A program made the position numbers and the translations under genes. Source: Acanthopleura granulata (Eukaryota; Mollusca; Polyplacophora; Chitonida; Chitonidae). From it: a stretch of 64,000 bases of DNA. Within the stretch, counting starts at the first letter, position 1, and each line of letters begins with the position of its first letter. The stretch is taken from positions 40,123,073 through 40,187,072 of the forward strand of contig JABBOT010000002.1 in assembly GCA_016165875.1 (NCBI GenBank), in the 5' to 3' direction. The notes below the pieces were generated by a model, which was given only the letters and a program-made list of their open reading frames with translations, made no database searches and was not told where the DNA came from. This document shows, one piece after another, positions 28,303-40,436 of the stretch.

Positions 28303-28566
28303 CCTCTGTGGCTCAGTCAGTTAGCTCGCTATCCCAGCACAATAACCCGAAGCCTCCCACCAATGTGGTCGCTGTGAGTTCAAGTCCAGCTCATGCTGGC
28401 TTCCTCTTCGGCCGTACGTGGGAAGGTCTGCCAGCAACCTGCGGATGGTTGTGGGTTTCCCCGGGCTCTGCCCGGTTTCCTCTCACCATAATGCTGGTCA
28501 CCGTCGTATAAGTGAAATATTCTTGAGTACGGCGTAAACACCAATCAAATAAATAAATAAATCAAA
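28303..28566 (+). repeat. full-length tRNA-derived SINE
   Basis: The 5' head has a polymerase III A box (TGGCTCAGTCAGTTAGCTC, near 28309) and B box (GAGTTCAAGTCC, 28376-28387). A conserved central region follows (GGTCTGCCAGCAACCTGCGG, then GGGTTTCCCCGGGCTCTGCC) and then the 3' core GTGAAATATTCTTGAGTACG. The element ends in AATAAATAAATAAAT. This is the best-preserved copy in the window and serves as reference for the others. It belongs to a SINE type I associate with molluscs. The 98-codon frame across it is a repeat artefact. Confidence 0.92.
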
Positions 28567-28608
28567 TGAATAAAATGTTTGTGCAAGATTCAAAATTTTG
28601 TTCGAATT

Positions 28609-28632
28609 TGAAAAAAAAAAAAAAAAAAAAAA
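28609..28632. repeat. poly(A) tract
   Basis: An uninterrupted run of about 23 A, 40 bp beyond the SINE tail. It may mark a second retroposition event or simple slippage. Confidence 0.9.
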
Positions 28633-31479
28633 GTGAAACAAGGTTATGGTAATCCCCTTGGCCAGCAGGATAAAACAGTGCAGTAATGGGACCCTGTGAA
28701 GGCTTGCATCACACTGATACACAGTCAGCTGTATGACTTGGAGGAATCCCCTGGATACAACCAACAAGGCCCACTCGCAGCACAAACACTGTGGTGGAGC
28801 CGGGACAATAATTACTCAGTGTAACCTGAATTTCCTGTCCAGGTCGCTGGGACTTACGACTGTGACCCTCTGATAAGGGGAGAAGCAGGAAACAATGGCA
28901 TCCTGACAACAAGCAGGCCTATTCTCCACCCCCATGTTGTACAGGGCCCATGTGCCCAGGACTGAGTATCAGCTCCAGGTCACAGGGTCTAGTCTAAACA
29001 ACAGTGCACACTGAAGTTCTCAGCTGGAAAATTACACATTCATCATACGTGTATTGTACATGTATAATCATAATTTCATGAGGAGGCCACAGAACAACAT
29101 CCTCTTTTCCTCATCTATATGGAACCTGTTCCAAATGTACATGTTCACGTAAACTGTACAACTACACGTATATAAACTGTTACACATAAAACCACACATG
29201 GAGTATTTACAATATATATTTGTACTGAGCATACTGAATACTGCATTTCCTCAAGGATACAGAAATCTTTCAAAGTCATCTTTAAATTCCCTCTTATGTC
29301 CGCATCATACATTTATAATCTGAAAGCCACAAGGCTCAAAGATTCTCTGCCAGTGTACTGCAACATGTGCAGATGAAATTTGCATTGTTTTCCTCTGAGT
29401 TTACATGAGAATGTACATAACAATCTAATAAGACGATGTGCTCACGCAATTTCCCCAAATACTGGTAATTAGTTTTCAAAGAAACAGGTGAACGTTTCCT
29501 TCTGAAAAACAGGATTTCCTGTAGAACTTTTAATTTAAAAAAATTCAGAGAAAATCTTGGGAAACAGCCTTGGAGTGTTCCCACAACACAATACATTATC
29601 CTTTTGGTGGTACTGGTTCAAGGTGCACAAATACATGACTCCTATTTCATTTAACACGTCAATTTTTGAAGGTTTAGAAATTCTGTACTTTGGCACAAAA
29701 TCTAATCTAACTTATCTTATATTGCAACCTATAAGGTTGGCCAACTTGCCTAATTTAATATGATCATGAAAATCAATAGGTAAAAAGAAACTGGACAAAA
29801 ATACAATGATTTCAAAGTAAGGGCATGCCAAAACACTGTGTAGCTAGAGAGCATGACATTTCATTTTCTCTGAATTACATAATATTTTTATATCACTACA
29901 TATTTTCAGAACTATTGGTAGACAACCTAATTTTGGCATGCCACACAGATAAAAGTAATGCTTGCATCTGACATAGCCAGTATACAAACACACATTTACT
30001 ACAATGTGGTCACAATAGAGAGAGAACAGAATCCCAAGTCGGAAAATCTATTCTTCTCTGCCTATATTGGTGACAGATTCCAAAGGTCTGCTGAAATCCT
30101 GAGAGTGGTGAGGAAAGTACCAGAGGAAAGCCTAGCACTTGACATGTCACCACTTACAAAACATCTCGACTCACTTAGGACAGTCCCAACATTCCCAACG
30201 TTATTTAAAGGGCCCCAACTTAAAACGCTAATTAATTGCTGGGTGTTCACCTTGCTTTCACATGTAATTGCCCCGGGCTTAGGAAGATGGCTGGCTGCGA
30301 AGGCCCCTTCTGCTCAATCTACATGTTAATGTAGGAGTCCCTCAGATTTGGAGCGCAATGGCTTGCTTAATCCTCTATCACCCGGTCCCAGCTTCACTAA
30401 TGCATTAAATCGATCTCTCAAAAGGAAACATAAGGCTCTGATGGTCACCCATCATCCCCCGAGAAATTTATAGCATCTGTGGATGTTAAAGCTAAGCCAT
30501 GCAAAGTAAATGCTGATTTATATTTTGAGATGCGTGAGCAGCCCCATCAGAAGTACATTTCAATAATGTGGAGGGTGGACCGGTTCTCAGGTTTCAGTAT
30601 CAGAGTGAACCTAAGTGCTACAGATAAGACACGCTTGTACTTCCAAGATAAACACCCATTAATGAGAGCATTTACAAGTCAATTTCTGCCCATCAGGATT
30701 TCTAGAACAAAAAGGCTGCTAAAGATCAGACCAACACCCATATGTACATATTTAGAAGTAGATGTAGAATACATGCATCGTACAAATCTGTCAACGAATC
30801 TGGCAACTCACCAAGTACACATACATCCACAATGAATAAACTATTCCGAAGAATCCTGTAATCATACAAATGACAACATAACAATTATTCCACCCGCCAA
30901 AACCCACATGGTCCATTGAAGATCCGCCTTGCATCACTTGCCTGGTAATGTCTGAATTCACTCCTACTAACATAAAATCCATGGTTTCTTTTTAATATTC
31001 ACAAGCAAAACTCCAGCTACATGTGCAGGGATACATGAATTCTCCTTCAATATTTTCAACTGGTAACTATTCAGTGAGCTCAATGTCTATCAAAAACAAA
31101 ATTATTTAGTTAGACAGCTGTGTTTCTACAGACACACAAATGAGTTAGCGTTAGCTGATGCGATTCATTGATGCATTTACCACACTGTTTCCATGACCTA
31201 GGTGTTGACAGGTGCATCTACCTGTATGACTCTATCACCCTGTTAATCTACCCTAGCAATAAATCGTCTGATCATCCAATGCATTACAAATTGGAGCTAT
31301 TGCAGTCCCTCTGTGTTACCGTGTGTTAAATAATCTTGGAGTTCGAAGAAACACTCCAGCATGTTTCTGTAACTCCTATTCTCAGAAAAACTATTGGACG
31401 AGTAATCAGAAATGCAATGGCAAATCTGTGGAAATACTCCTCAACACAGAATGGGCGTACTTGGAGGAGTCCCTTGGCA

Positions 31480-33195
31480 GGAGGCTGGCTGGCCTCAATG
31501 TTGACATATTCAATCTGCTGCCTCACAGGGTCATAGTGAGGACAGCAGACATCTGATCGCAACCAATCCACGGAGTCACCATATGTTACCATCTCACTGA
31601 TTGCATCCCCACTTCTCCTGCCCCACTAGAACATCATATTCAGCATACAGCTGGCATGATAACCTGCCCTATCATGGTATGCTGTCACCTTGTTGGTCAC
31701 ATACCTCCTTGCGCTGCTCACTAGAACACCATTTTTAGGACACCAGACATGACAACCCACCATGTCACAATGTGTTGTCATCTGACTGATTGTATCTCAA
31801 CCACTCCACTCCTCATGTAGCCTCACTACAACACTATAATGAGGACAACAGACATGACAACCCACCATGTCACAATATGTTGTCATCTGACTGATTGTAT
31901 CTCAACCACTCCACTCCTCATGCAGCCTCACTACAACACTATAATGAGGACAACAGACATGACAACCCACCTAGTCACAATATGTTGTCATCTGACTGAT
32001 TGTATCTCAACCACTCCACTCCTCATTCAGCCTCACTACAACACTATAATGAGGACACCAGACATGACAACCCACCTAGTCACAATATGTTGTCATCTGA
32101 CTGATTGTATCTCAACCACTCCACTCCTCATGCAGCCTCACTACAACATTATAATGAGGACAACAGACATGACAACCCACCCAGCCACAATATGCTGTCA
32201 TCTGGCTGATCCCACCCAGTCACGGATATGCAGTCAACCAGATGGTCCTATTCCCTCTTCTGCTGCCTCATTAGACCACCATGATGAGGACACCAGACAT
32301 GACAACCCACCACGTCACAATATGTTGTCACCTGACTGATCGTATTTCAACCTCTCTACTCCCTGTGCAGCCTCACCAGAACACTATAATGAGGACAAAA
32401 GACATGACAATCCATCCAGTCATGGTACATGTATGCTCTTACTATGCTTGTGTATCATCGAGCCTGACCTACTCCAGGTAAACGTAGAATCATAGACTTT
32501 TGCTCAGCCATTAACAGGTCAGCCAATGTGAAAACCTGCAGGTTTCACCTTGTTGGTCACATACCTCCTTGCGCTGCTCACTAGAACACCATTTTTAGGA
32601 CACCAGACATGACAACCCACCATGTCACAATGTGTTGTCATCTGACTGATTGTATCTCAACCACTCCACTCCTCATGCAGCCTCACTACAACACTATAAT
32701 GAGGACACCAGACATGACAACCCACCTAGTCACAATATGTTGTCATCTGACTGATCGTATCTCAACCACTTCACTCCTCATGCAGCCTCACTACAACATT
32801 ATAATGAGGACAACAGACATGACAACCCACCCAGCCACAATATGCTGTCATCTGGCTGATCCCACCCAGTCACGGATATGCAGTCAACCAGATGGTCCTA
32901 TTCCCTCTTCTGCTGCCTCATTAGACCACCATGATGAGGACACCAGACATGACAACCCACCACGTCACAATATGTTGTCACCTGACTGATCGTATTTCAA
33001 CCTCTCTACTCCCTGTGCAGCCTCACCAGAACACTATAATGAGGACAAAAGACATGACAATCCATCCAGTCATGGTACATGTATGCTCTTACTATGCTTG
33101 TGTATCATCGAGCCTGACCTACTCCAGGTAAACGTAGAATCATAGACTTTTGCTCAGCCATTAACAGGTCAGCCAATGTGAAAACCTGCAGGTAA
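31480..33195. repeat. 105-bp satellite in two tandem super-repeats
   Basis: The motif GACATGACAACCCACC recurs at 31746, 31851, 31956, 32061, 32166, 32296 and 32401 (spacing 105, with one 130-bp unit). It recurs again, from 32606, at 32711, 32816, 32946 and 33051. The first block starts at CACCTTGTTGGTCACATACC (31686) and the second at the identical sequence (32546), so a higher-order duplication is clear. Copy A has seven units and copy B five, and both end with the same unique tail (32424-32542 and 33074-33192). More diverged units precede 31686. The unit is 35 codons and stop-free in one frame, giving spurious open frames at 31839-32339 and 32609-32989. Confidence 0.96.
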
Positions 33196-34007
33196 ATTTC
33201 TTGGTTCTGCTCCAAACAAATTTATTTTTTTTCTCTCCTTGTCACATGGAACAAAGAGTATATGCATACACGCCTATTGTTACTTATATTGTTTCGTTAC
33301 TGATATGGAGGCTTAAAACTGGTTTGTTTTCTTTTAATAGTGATCGCAGTTCACTGTTACGATAAATGTATATAAACTTTCAACAAACAGGTGTTGCTTT
33401 GTAAATAATCCTGATGATGACCAAATAAAGGTTGAAATATTGATGCTTGCCAATGATGCATTTTAAGTCTTTTCCTGGAGTGAACTGTGTACTTTATTAA
33501 ATTGTTTCAAATGACCACTATCACCCCCTTGTTAACTTTCTCTCCTTGTCACATAGAACAAAGAAAACACACATGTACATGTATGTATGATGTACAAGGT
33601 GTACTTGTATGCTAAATGATGTTAAATAAGCACTCTCATACCCCATTTATTTCCTTTCCTTCCTTGTTACAGGGTACAAAGAGAAAACACAAGTACATCT
33701 ACAAGTGTATAAGTTAAACAGTGCAATACGTTCCTGCACCTTTTTGCACTAAAATATCATAACTTTGCTCTGAAGTTTGAAACAAAAGCCTAACAATGAC
33801 ACACATGGATTCTCAGAATCAATTAATGATGATGTAATCAGCTAATCACTAACTAAATTAATAACTCAGACTATGGGAGACTGTGGCCAGGTCTAAAGTA
33901 CCTCAATTTCTCCTCATGAATTTGGCAAATTCAGGACCATGTGTGAGTCAAACCAGGTAAACAGCAAGCAAACTGTACTCCATACAGGAATCAGGTCCAG
34001 GAAATGG

Positions 34008-34050
34008 AGGGAAATGGAGGGGAATGGAGGGGGAGGGAGGGGGGGGGCTT
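34008..34050 (+). repeat. G-rich tract with quadruplex potential
   Basis: Repeated GGGAAATGGA / GGGGAATGGA units run into GGGGGAGGGAGGGGGGGGGC. At least four G3+ runs lie within 40 bases on the plus strand, enough for a G-quadruplex. The transcribed (minus) strand product would be C-rich. Confidence 0.8.
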
Positions 34051-34274
34051 TCAATGAAAACATGACAACTAAACAGTGTTGTGGATAGTGAATGTAAATG
34101 CTGTTTGTGAGCATTACAACCTGTTCAGCTGGCGTTTGCTCACCTTTAATAGACTTCCCACAACTAGACGGTTATGGTGCCCAGTGAATGGAGGAAGTGT
34201 TAGGCTAACAAAGAGGCCAATAGGCCCTTACAAGCGAGGAGTGGGTTACGACCAGCACATAAAGCCCACTCCTA

Positions 34275-34298
34275 GAGAACACACACACACACACACAG
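34275..34298. repeat. (CA)n microsatellite
   Basis: ACACACACACACACAC run inside the intron, about 20 bases. Confidence 0.9.
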
Positions 34299-34799
34299 CA
34301 TACCAAGGCCACATGCACATAGGCCAGAAGAAAATATCCACTTTCTGGTAGTAGTAGGACATCAACAATGTAGCAACAGTTTCTTCTTTCAAAAACAACG
34401 AAGTATACTTGTATACCTGTACATTTGTCACCTTCCCACAATCATGAAAATGAATACATGTATAGGCCCTCATCACCTGCTCCTAGGTGAGACAGCATAC
34501 ATGTTCATGTACTCCACTATGTATACATAATACAGTGTATCAACCCACACATGTAAATTAACACAGACTACTATAAAAAAGACTTCAAAATTAGGTTTCC
34601 CAAAAGCTGGAAACAATAATATTTTGGCACCCAGCAATTTTGTTTTTCTATTATGACCGCGCAGTGTGACAGTGACATGTACATGCATTGTGGAAATGTA
34701 CATCTGCCCCTTTACCTTATATAATGGCAGCAATACAGCCAATGCTTTCCCATTAAGGCGAGACACATTGGACACTGCGTCTAAATCTGGCTACAACAA

Positions 34800-35110
34800 A
34801 CATTGGGGTATGGCAATATTTACAAGGAAATTATGAAACAGCAAGGCTGTGAACAGCCTATTTGCCTAGTCCTGAAATCTGATCAAAATCCAATTACTTA
34901 GAGAGTTAGCAAAATCGTCATGTGCATTGATAAATGCTTAAGCCAACATGATTACGGCTAGTTCTATTTATTCCTGGCCGCTTAGCGTAAGCCATTGGAA
35001 ATTGCCTCTCTGACTGATCTCTGCATCTCTTTATGCTGCGCTGGATGCTGATTTACCACCCAAGGCTCTTATCCAATGCATCACTGGTTCGGAGGCCAAC
35101 TATCCATGAG
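34800..35110. promoter_or_regulatory. possible conserved noncoding element
   Basis: This stretch has balanced, non-repetitive sequence with homeodomain-like cores (CCAATTACTT, TGATTACGGC) and several CpGs (ATCGTC, GGCCGCTTAGCG, TGCGCTGG, TTCGGAGG), unlike its surroundings. No acceptor/donor pair with an open frame spans it. An intronic enhancer is the simplest reading, but only comparison with related species can test it. Confidence 0.25.
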
Positions 35111-37553
35111 TGTACATGTATCTACTAGCGCTACATACAACTCCAGCTGCTTGCCTTTCCCTGCTGATTGCTGCACCCATGAATGCATCATTAATGCAGA
35201 ATACTGATACTGTAAATCCATGTATGCATACACTTGTCAACTGTCAGCATCATCAATGAATGGTCATGATAATGAACATGAAACATTCAATGGTGTGAGT
35301 TTGAAATTGCATGTCTAACAGTTTACAGGATTACTTCTGCTTGCTTGAGGATGGCTTGTGTTCTACCAGGCAGAACTCACTGATGACATACATGTGCATT
35401 CAGTATGAATAGTGCTGTCTCAGTGACATACCTTACTGAGAACACCAGACAAGGCACTCCAGTCAGGTATTGCATCTGGACACCGCGAACAGTACTTAGC
35501 ATTTAAGAACTTTAATACAAGTACTGTTTTAATATTTTTTTTGCATGTATTTCATACTGCTTATGTCACATGTATGTTCTTATATTAAAAGGCAATGCTT
35601 ACACGTATCTGAATTACAGGATGCATGTTACTAATTTTTGCTTTCCAGAAGTGAAATTACAAAACTGGTTGCAGTTAGCTATATATATAGGGCTATGGAG
35701 AAAAAGAAACATTACTGATCTCCCAAAGTAATGTACTCCCACAGCCTCTGAAGAGCCCAACAAAGTCTGAAAACTTGCAGTATTACATGTATGTATATAT
35801 ATAACACTGAACAGATTATGTGGGCCTTAGCACTTCTAGCTTCTTGAGCAAAACATGTTGTTGACAAATATACTTGTAGTATGGTAGTTTGACACTGCAG
35901 TTTACCAAGCCGATAGGTTCACGTCACTGCCAGGAATCTGCTTTCCCTACCCATGTGCCAAAAGAAAACAAGCCTGTGCTTTTAATCAAACTGCACTGAG
36001 AAGCTGAGCAGGTCACACCACAACCCTAATCCAACACAAGCAGGACCGATCAATAATATTGGCACCTAACAATGCTTGGGGTGTCTAATTTTGTCATGAT
36101 TTATAAACACAGTGAGAGAGGGTAACACACCTGAGCTGAGTAGTCTGTTGGGCCTAGGGCTTGGCTCAACACGTCAATCACCCACCACTACTACAGGGAA
36201 CTCCCAGACACTGTCAGTTGGATTCTCAAATTGTTATATTTGATCTGTGCAATGTAAGCAAGTTTTTCCAAGGTACAGACTTCCCATCACTCTTTTGCTA
36301 CATATAAGACCTAAAGAACAAGGGTGCAGATCCTGCAAAATCAGCACCTTATACACATAATGGACATGTGTGCTACACAGGACAGTAATCCTGGGCCTTT
36401 ACACATTCAGTGTTCATATTTATGTATTCTAGTGACGCTTGAAGTCTTTACCAAAGTACATACATGGGAGACATTCATGATGATTGATTTCTTAGAGTAA
36501 CACATGTATCTGATGATAACAGCTTCTCCACACAAAGTGTATCCATGGACCTGTGCGGGAGTCCCATGTATGGATGCTAAAGAGCATCTAGCACACAAAA
36601 TCTGTTAATCTGTTACAAGTATGTGTCTTTCACAAACTATACTGAAGTTAAAAAGACAAAGATATACAATTTGCCCCATTGTGAGTGCATATACAATACA
36701 TCATATTATGAGATATTTCTGAAACTCTTCAAAATACAATTCACTTGCAAGAGGTACATGTAAATGTTCTGCAGGAATTCTATCCAGTTATGTGACAGCT
36801 GTTAAAGCAAAGAGCTACCTTGTACAAAGTCCATTTGGACACCTTTATACCTGCCACCTACTGCTACCCATTGTATTACCACTAGTAGGTAAACAATTAA
36901 AGCTTCACACTCGCTGCTGAGTTAAAAAGCATGAGGACCAGCATAACTTAACATATGATGATGTAGGAAATAAACGACTGGCCATATAGCAGCATTCCTT
37001 TAGCCCCACACCTGCCCAACACAGTTCCACTTCACTGCCAAACCTCAACACCTGTCGTAACACATTCAACATTTAAACACCGCATCATAAAGGTGCCTGA
37101 ACCTAAGCTTTCACACCTCTACACTTCTTTAATGTCATTCTCCTGACAAAACCAGCCACCATTTCAACTGAACTCTGTAATTACCATTATACAATTTACA
37201 GGAGACACTTCTAGATGAGAAAAATATGCTAAATATGGTGCCCTTGTGCGTATAACCCATAATGATACCTTGTACTTCATATGTCATACATGAACAAGCC
37301 CTGAATCTTCAGGGCACTAGCTGGATTGAACTTTTTTGAATCTTGTCAGGTTCTGCCCGAAAAGTTATTTGCAGGCCTGATGCACAAGCAGACAAATGCA
37401 CGTCAAGTTCCTACATTAAGAGAGCATGGAGTGTCCATGGTTCATCAGAACCCTATATCATCACTTGCAAGACGGTCCATGGAACAAGAAGGCATAACTG
37501 AAATGTACATTTTAAGACACTCATACAGAAATTATACATACATGTGTGTCTGC

Positions 37554-37675
37554 TTTATTTACTTATTTGATAGGCGCTTTATGCATAATCATGAATTTTT
37601 CATTAATTGCAACTGGGCCAGAATTATGGATGTGTACCATAAAGAATTGCAGGTAAAACCAAGTGTACATGTACA
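37554..37675 (-). repeat. eroded SINE fragment, minus orientation
   Basis: TTTACTTATTTGATAGGCGC followed by GGGCCAGAATTATGG aligns with the reversed SINE core (tail, GGTGTTTTACGCC and GGCCAGCATTATGG positions), with many substitutions. It is older than the copies at 28303 and 59067. Confidence 0.55.
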
Positions 37676-40436
37676 AAAAATATATCATGGAAGTTTGGCA
37701 GAAGTTTTGCAATATTTTACATGATAAATTATACAAGTACATGTATAGTGTATTCACCTAGGGTCCTAGTAAGTAACATCATAGTTTATGTATAATATGT
37801 TAACTAGCCTCTGTCAACAACATGTGTTTGGGTTAAGACATGATATCACTATGGAAAGTGTGTTGATGTCAGAAGCAGGTAGGATTCCAGGATAAAACAC
37901 TAAAACAACAGGCTGGTTCACTGACAGAATAAACACACATACTAATGAGTTAGATTAACCTGTTGTCAGCACAGACTGTTTGGTAAATTGATGCCAAAAT
38001 TTGACCTTCATGAACAGGTATATTTCAATAAAATACATATATTGTAGATGTACATGTAATCATTTTTTCTCTGTCACACCTGCAGATGTGCAGAAAACCT
38101 TGTTGTCTTACAGACTGGAGGGTTTGTTATACTGGGGTGAGCTCATAATCTTGACGCAAGGAGACAAATATTAATTCACTGAGGGGCATCTAGTCTGTTG
38201 ATCCATGGGGCATCTAGTCTGTATGCATGTTCATGTACTTCAGTTACTCTCTGTCACAAACGACATAGTTCTGTCCCAACCTTGTAACTAGGTTATTGGT
38301 GTTGGATATAAGCTCTCTGGCCGAACACCTGGCTACAATTGCCCCTCTAGCACCCACCTTGACCCAGGGAAGACAAGAGTTTGACCTGGCTAAGTTGTTA
38401 TCACTGCTAGTAAATATCATGCCTATGGCAACACTTGAGATGATTTCAAGCCTGGTCAGATTTAGGGCTTTATCTCTACACACTTATATGTAACACCTAC
38501 AAAATGTGCTTGGGCATGTCTTCTCTTCCTAATGTTGCACAGAATTTTTTTTCTATCCTGCGATACTCTTGATCACAAAAGCTTTCAGTTTTAGTGACCA
38601 AATCGTTTATCAGCTTCACAATTTCTTACCTGCTTAAAGCCACAGATGTAAATATAACAGTATATAAATGTAAAACTCGTGGTCACTGTTTTATTAACAG
38701 GATGTGCCAGTGTTAAATTATGTTTACAGGTACATACTTAAGTAATCGTCATGTTTTTATTGCAAATGTGACCTTTACAAGAAATGCCATTACTGTATAT
38801 GTATTGGATGAGCACAAATGAATACTAGAATCCACAGAGAGATGTAAGTTTTTATCAATGACTGTGACAAACCGAAGCAAGTATTGTAAGTATCAATAGG
38901 GATATCACAGTGCCACATCAGAGTCACTTATTAATGAGTTAACAGTTTACAGTGATCCAGACTTGAGAAAACTGATGGTACAAACACATGTAAAGCTCAC
39001 ATGTGAAATCAGTTGCGTGGATAAAACTTTACCTAGAGCATTCCACCCAAAGGGCAAGCACTGACATCGTCTGTCTATAATAAAAATACAACATAGGGAG
39101 GTAGGAGGAACTTGCGTGACTTCAGCTACCACTGTGTAACCTGTACCGTTCAGTGAAAGCCAAGCAGTTTTGTATCCGGATGTCATAGAGTCATATCCTC
39201 ACATCCCTGTCAATATGCAGCTCCTGGCTAAAGACGTGACTTGTTGCCAGCAATCCAACAACAGGGCAAGGACAGTTCACCACAAACATGTCTCCTGTGT
39301 AAAGATGTCCTGTTGAAGTGCCATACGGCACATGTCATCTACAGAGAAGCATCAAAGTCATAACCTACCCATAGCAAATATCAAATTATGGATCACCAGT
39401 CTAAACATCTAGGCATTTATTTTTAAGTCTTTCATTCAGTTTATCCTTTAACATTATAAGAACAAAATCAATAACTGTAACCAGTGATAATTGTTGTGTA
39501 CAGTGCTGGTCTTCATATGTTAGCCTGTCAATATGTCAAAATAACTTCAAATAATATATATATCCTGTCTTTTGTATAAATATGTCTGTGTTTTAAATAT
39601 ATGCATGCTGCCTACAGCCATCACACAAAAATTGTGCCAATAAACTTGATCTGAATTGCCTTTCCATTTTTGTTCTTTTTTCTTTTTGTTAAAAGACATT
39701 CTAGTACTATGCAAGTGGACACCAGCATGTATTTCATGTTTTTCTCCCATACATGCTTATATGTCTGGTCTGTATAAACTTTTTCAATAATACACATGTA
39801 CACATCCTATCTGTACTGGTGCTAACCGCCAGCGATTGCAAATAGGTGTAGTTTGTCAGTTTGGTGACGTTTGATGACCTATACACAATCAAAACATGCT
39901 GGATCAATGAAAATGACAATGGGCAATGTAAGGGGAATGGAACGGGAACTGGGGTGCTGGGTGTAGTGGGGGCAAGCGGACTGACGGGCAGGTGGACGCA
40001 TATAAATGATCTTTAAACACAAGTTTAGCCAGGCGTGGAATGAAGCAAATATTGTCAGGCTTCATGATGTGTATAGTGCTGCACAGAAAATATATTTATT
40101 TTGGTTAAGTGTGTCTACTGATTTAACCGCGATCACAATAAAGTGATCAGCTGCAATACACACTGACAGATGTCCACTCACACAATGGGCCCAGGCTCTA
40201 AGCATGCTAGTGTCGGTGCATGCTGTTGGCCTATGCGTAGAGTACGCTTAGTCAGTGGACCCAACAATCACCAGTCGGGGTGCCTATCTGCGTGTGACGA
40301 TGATTGAAATGGTGACACCAATATCAAAACAAAACCATAACAACTGATACTTGCTGGTTTGGTTAAAGATCACTGCTTACACTCATCTGTCTATTTCTGA
40401 CTGGTCCTCAGATATTTTTGTCTAAATCCAACTTAC

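Larger units (their letters stand above)
17079..40436 (-). other. very long first intron region of the long minus-strand gene
   Basis: About 23 kb separate the first coding exon from the next well-supported exon. The interval contains a 36-bp minisatellite, a duplicated 105-bp satellite, a full SINE and a relic SINE, a G-rich tract and several CpG-retaining islands that may be enhancers or unrecognised exons (19915-20530, 27320-27580, 28735-28880, 30170-30480, 34800-35110). Candidate microexons are listed separately. Most open frames here are in repeats or are short and unsupported. Confidence 0.6.

Noticed and set aside
28215..28511. Plus-strand 98-codon open frame and a tRNA gene call
   Set aside because: It lies in the SINE. 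The A and B boxes belong to the SINE's tRNA-derived head, and no cloverleaf for a functional tRNA is present.
29958..30329. Plus-strand 123-codon open frame
   Set aside because: Opposite strand to the gene, no splice or start support. The interval is better explained as a possible conserved noncoding block.
31839..32989. Open frames of 166 and 126 codons with a 35-residue repeat
   Set aside because: They follow the 105-bp satellite exactly, including its duplication. No splice or start context supports a gene.
37326..37724. Plus-strand 132-codon open frame
   Set aside because: It runs through an eroded SINE copy in reverse orientation.
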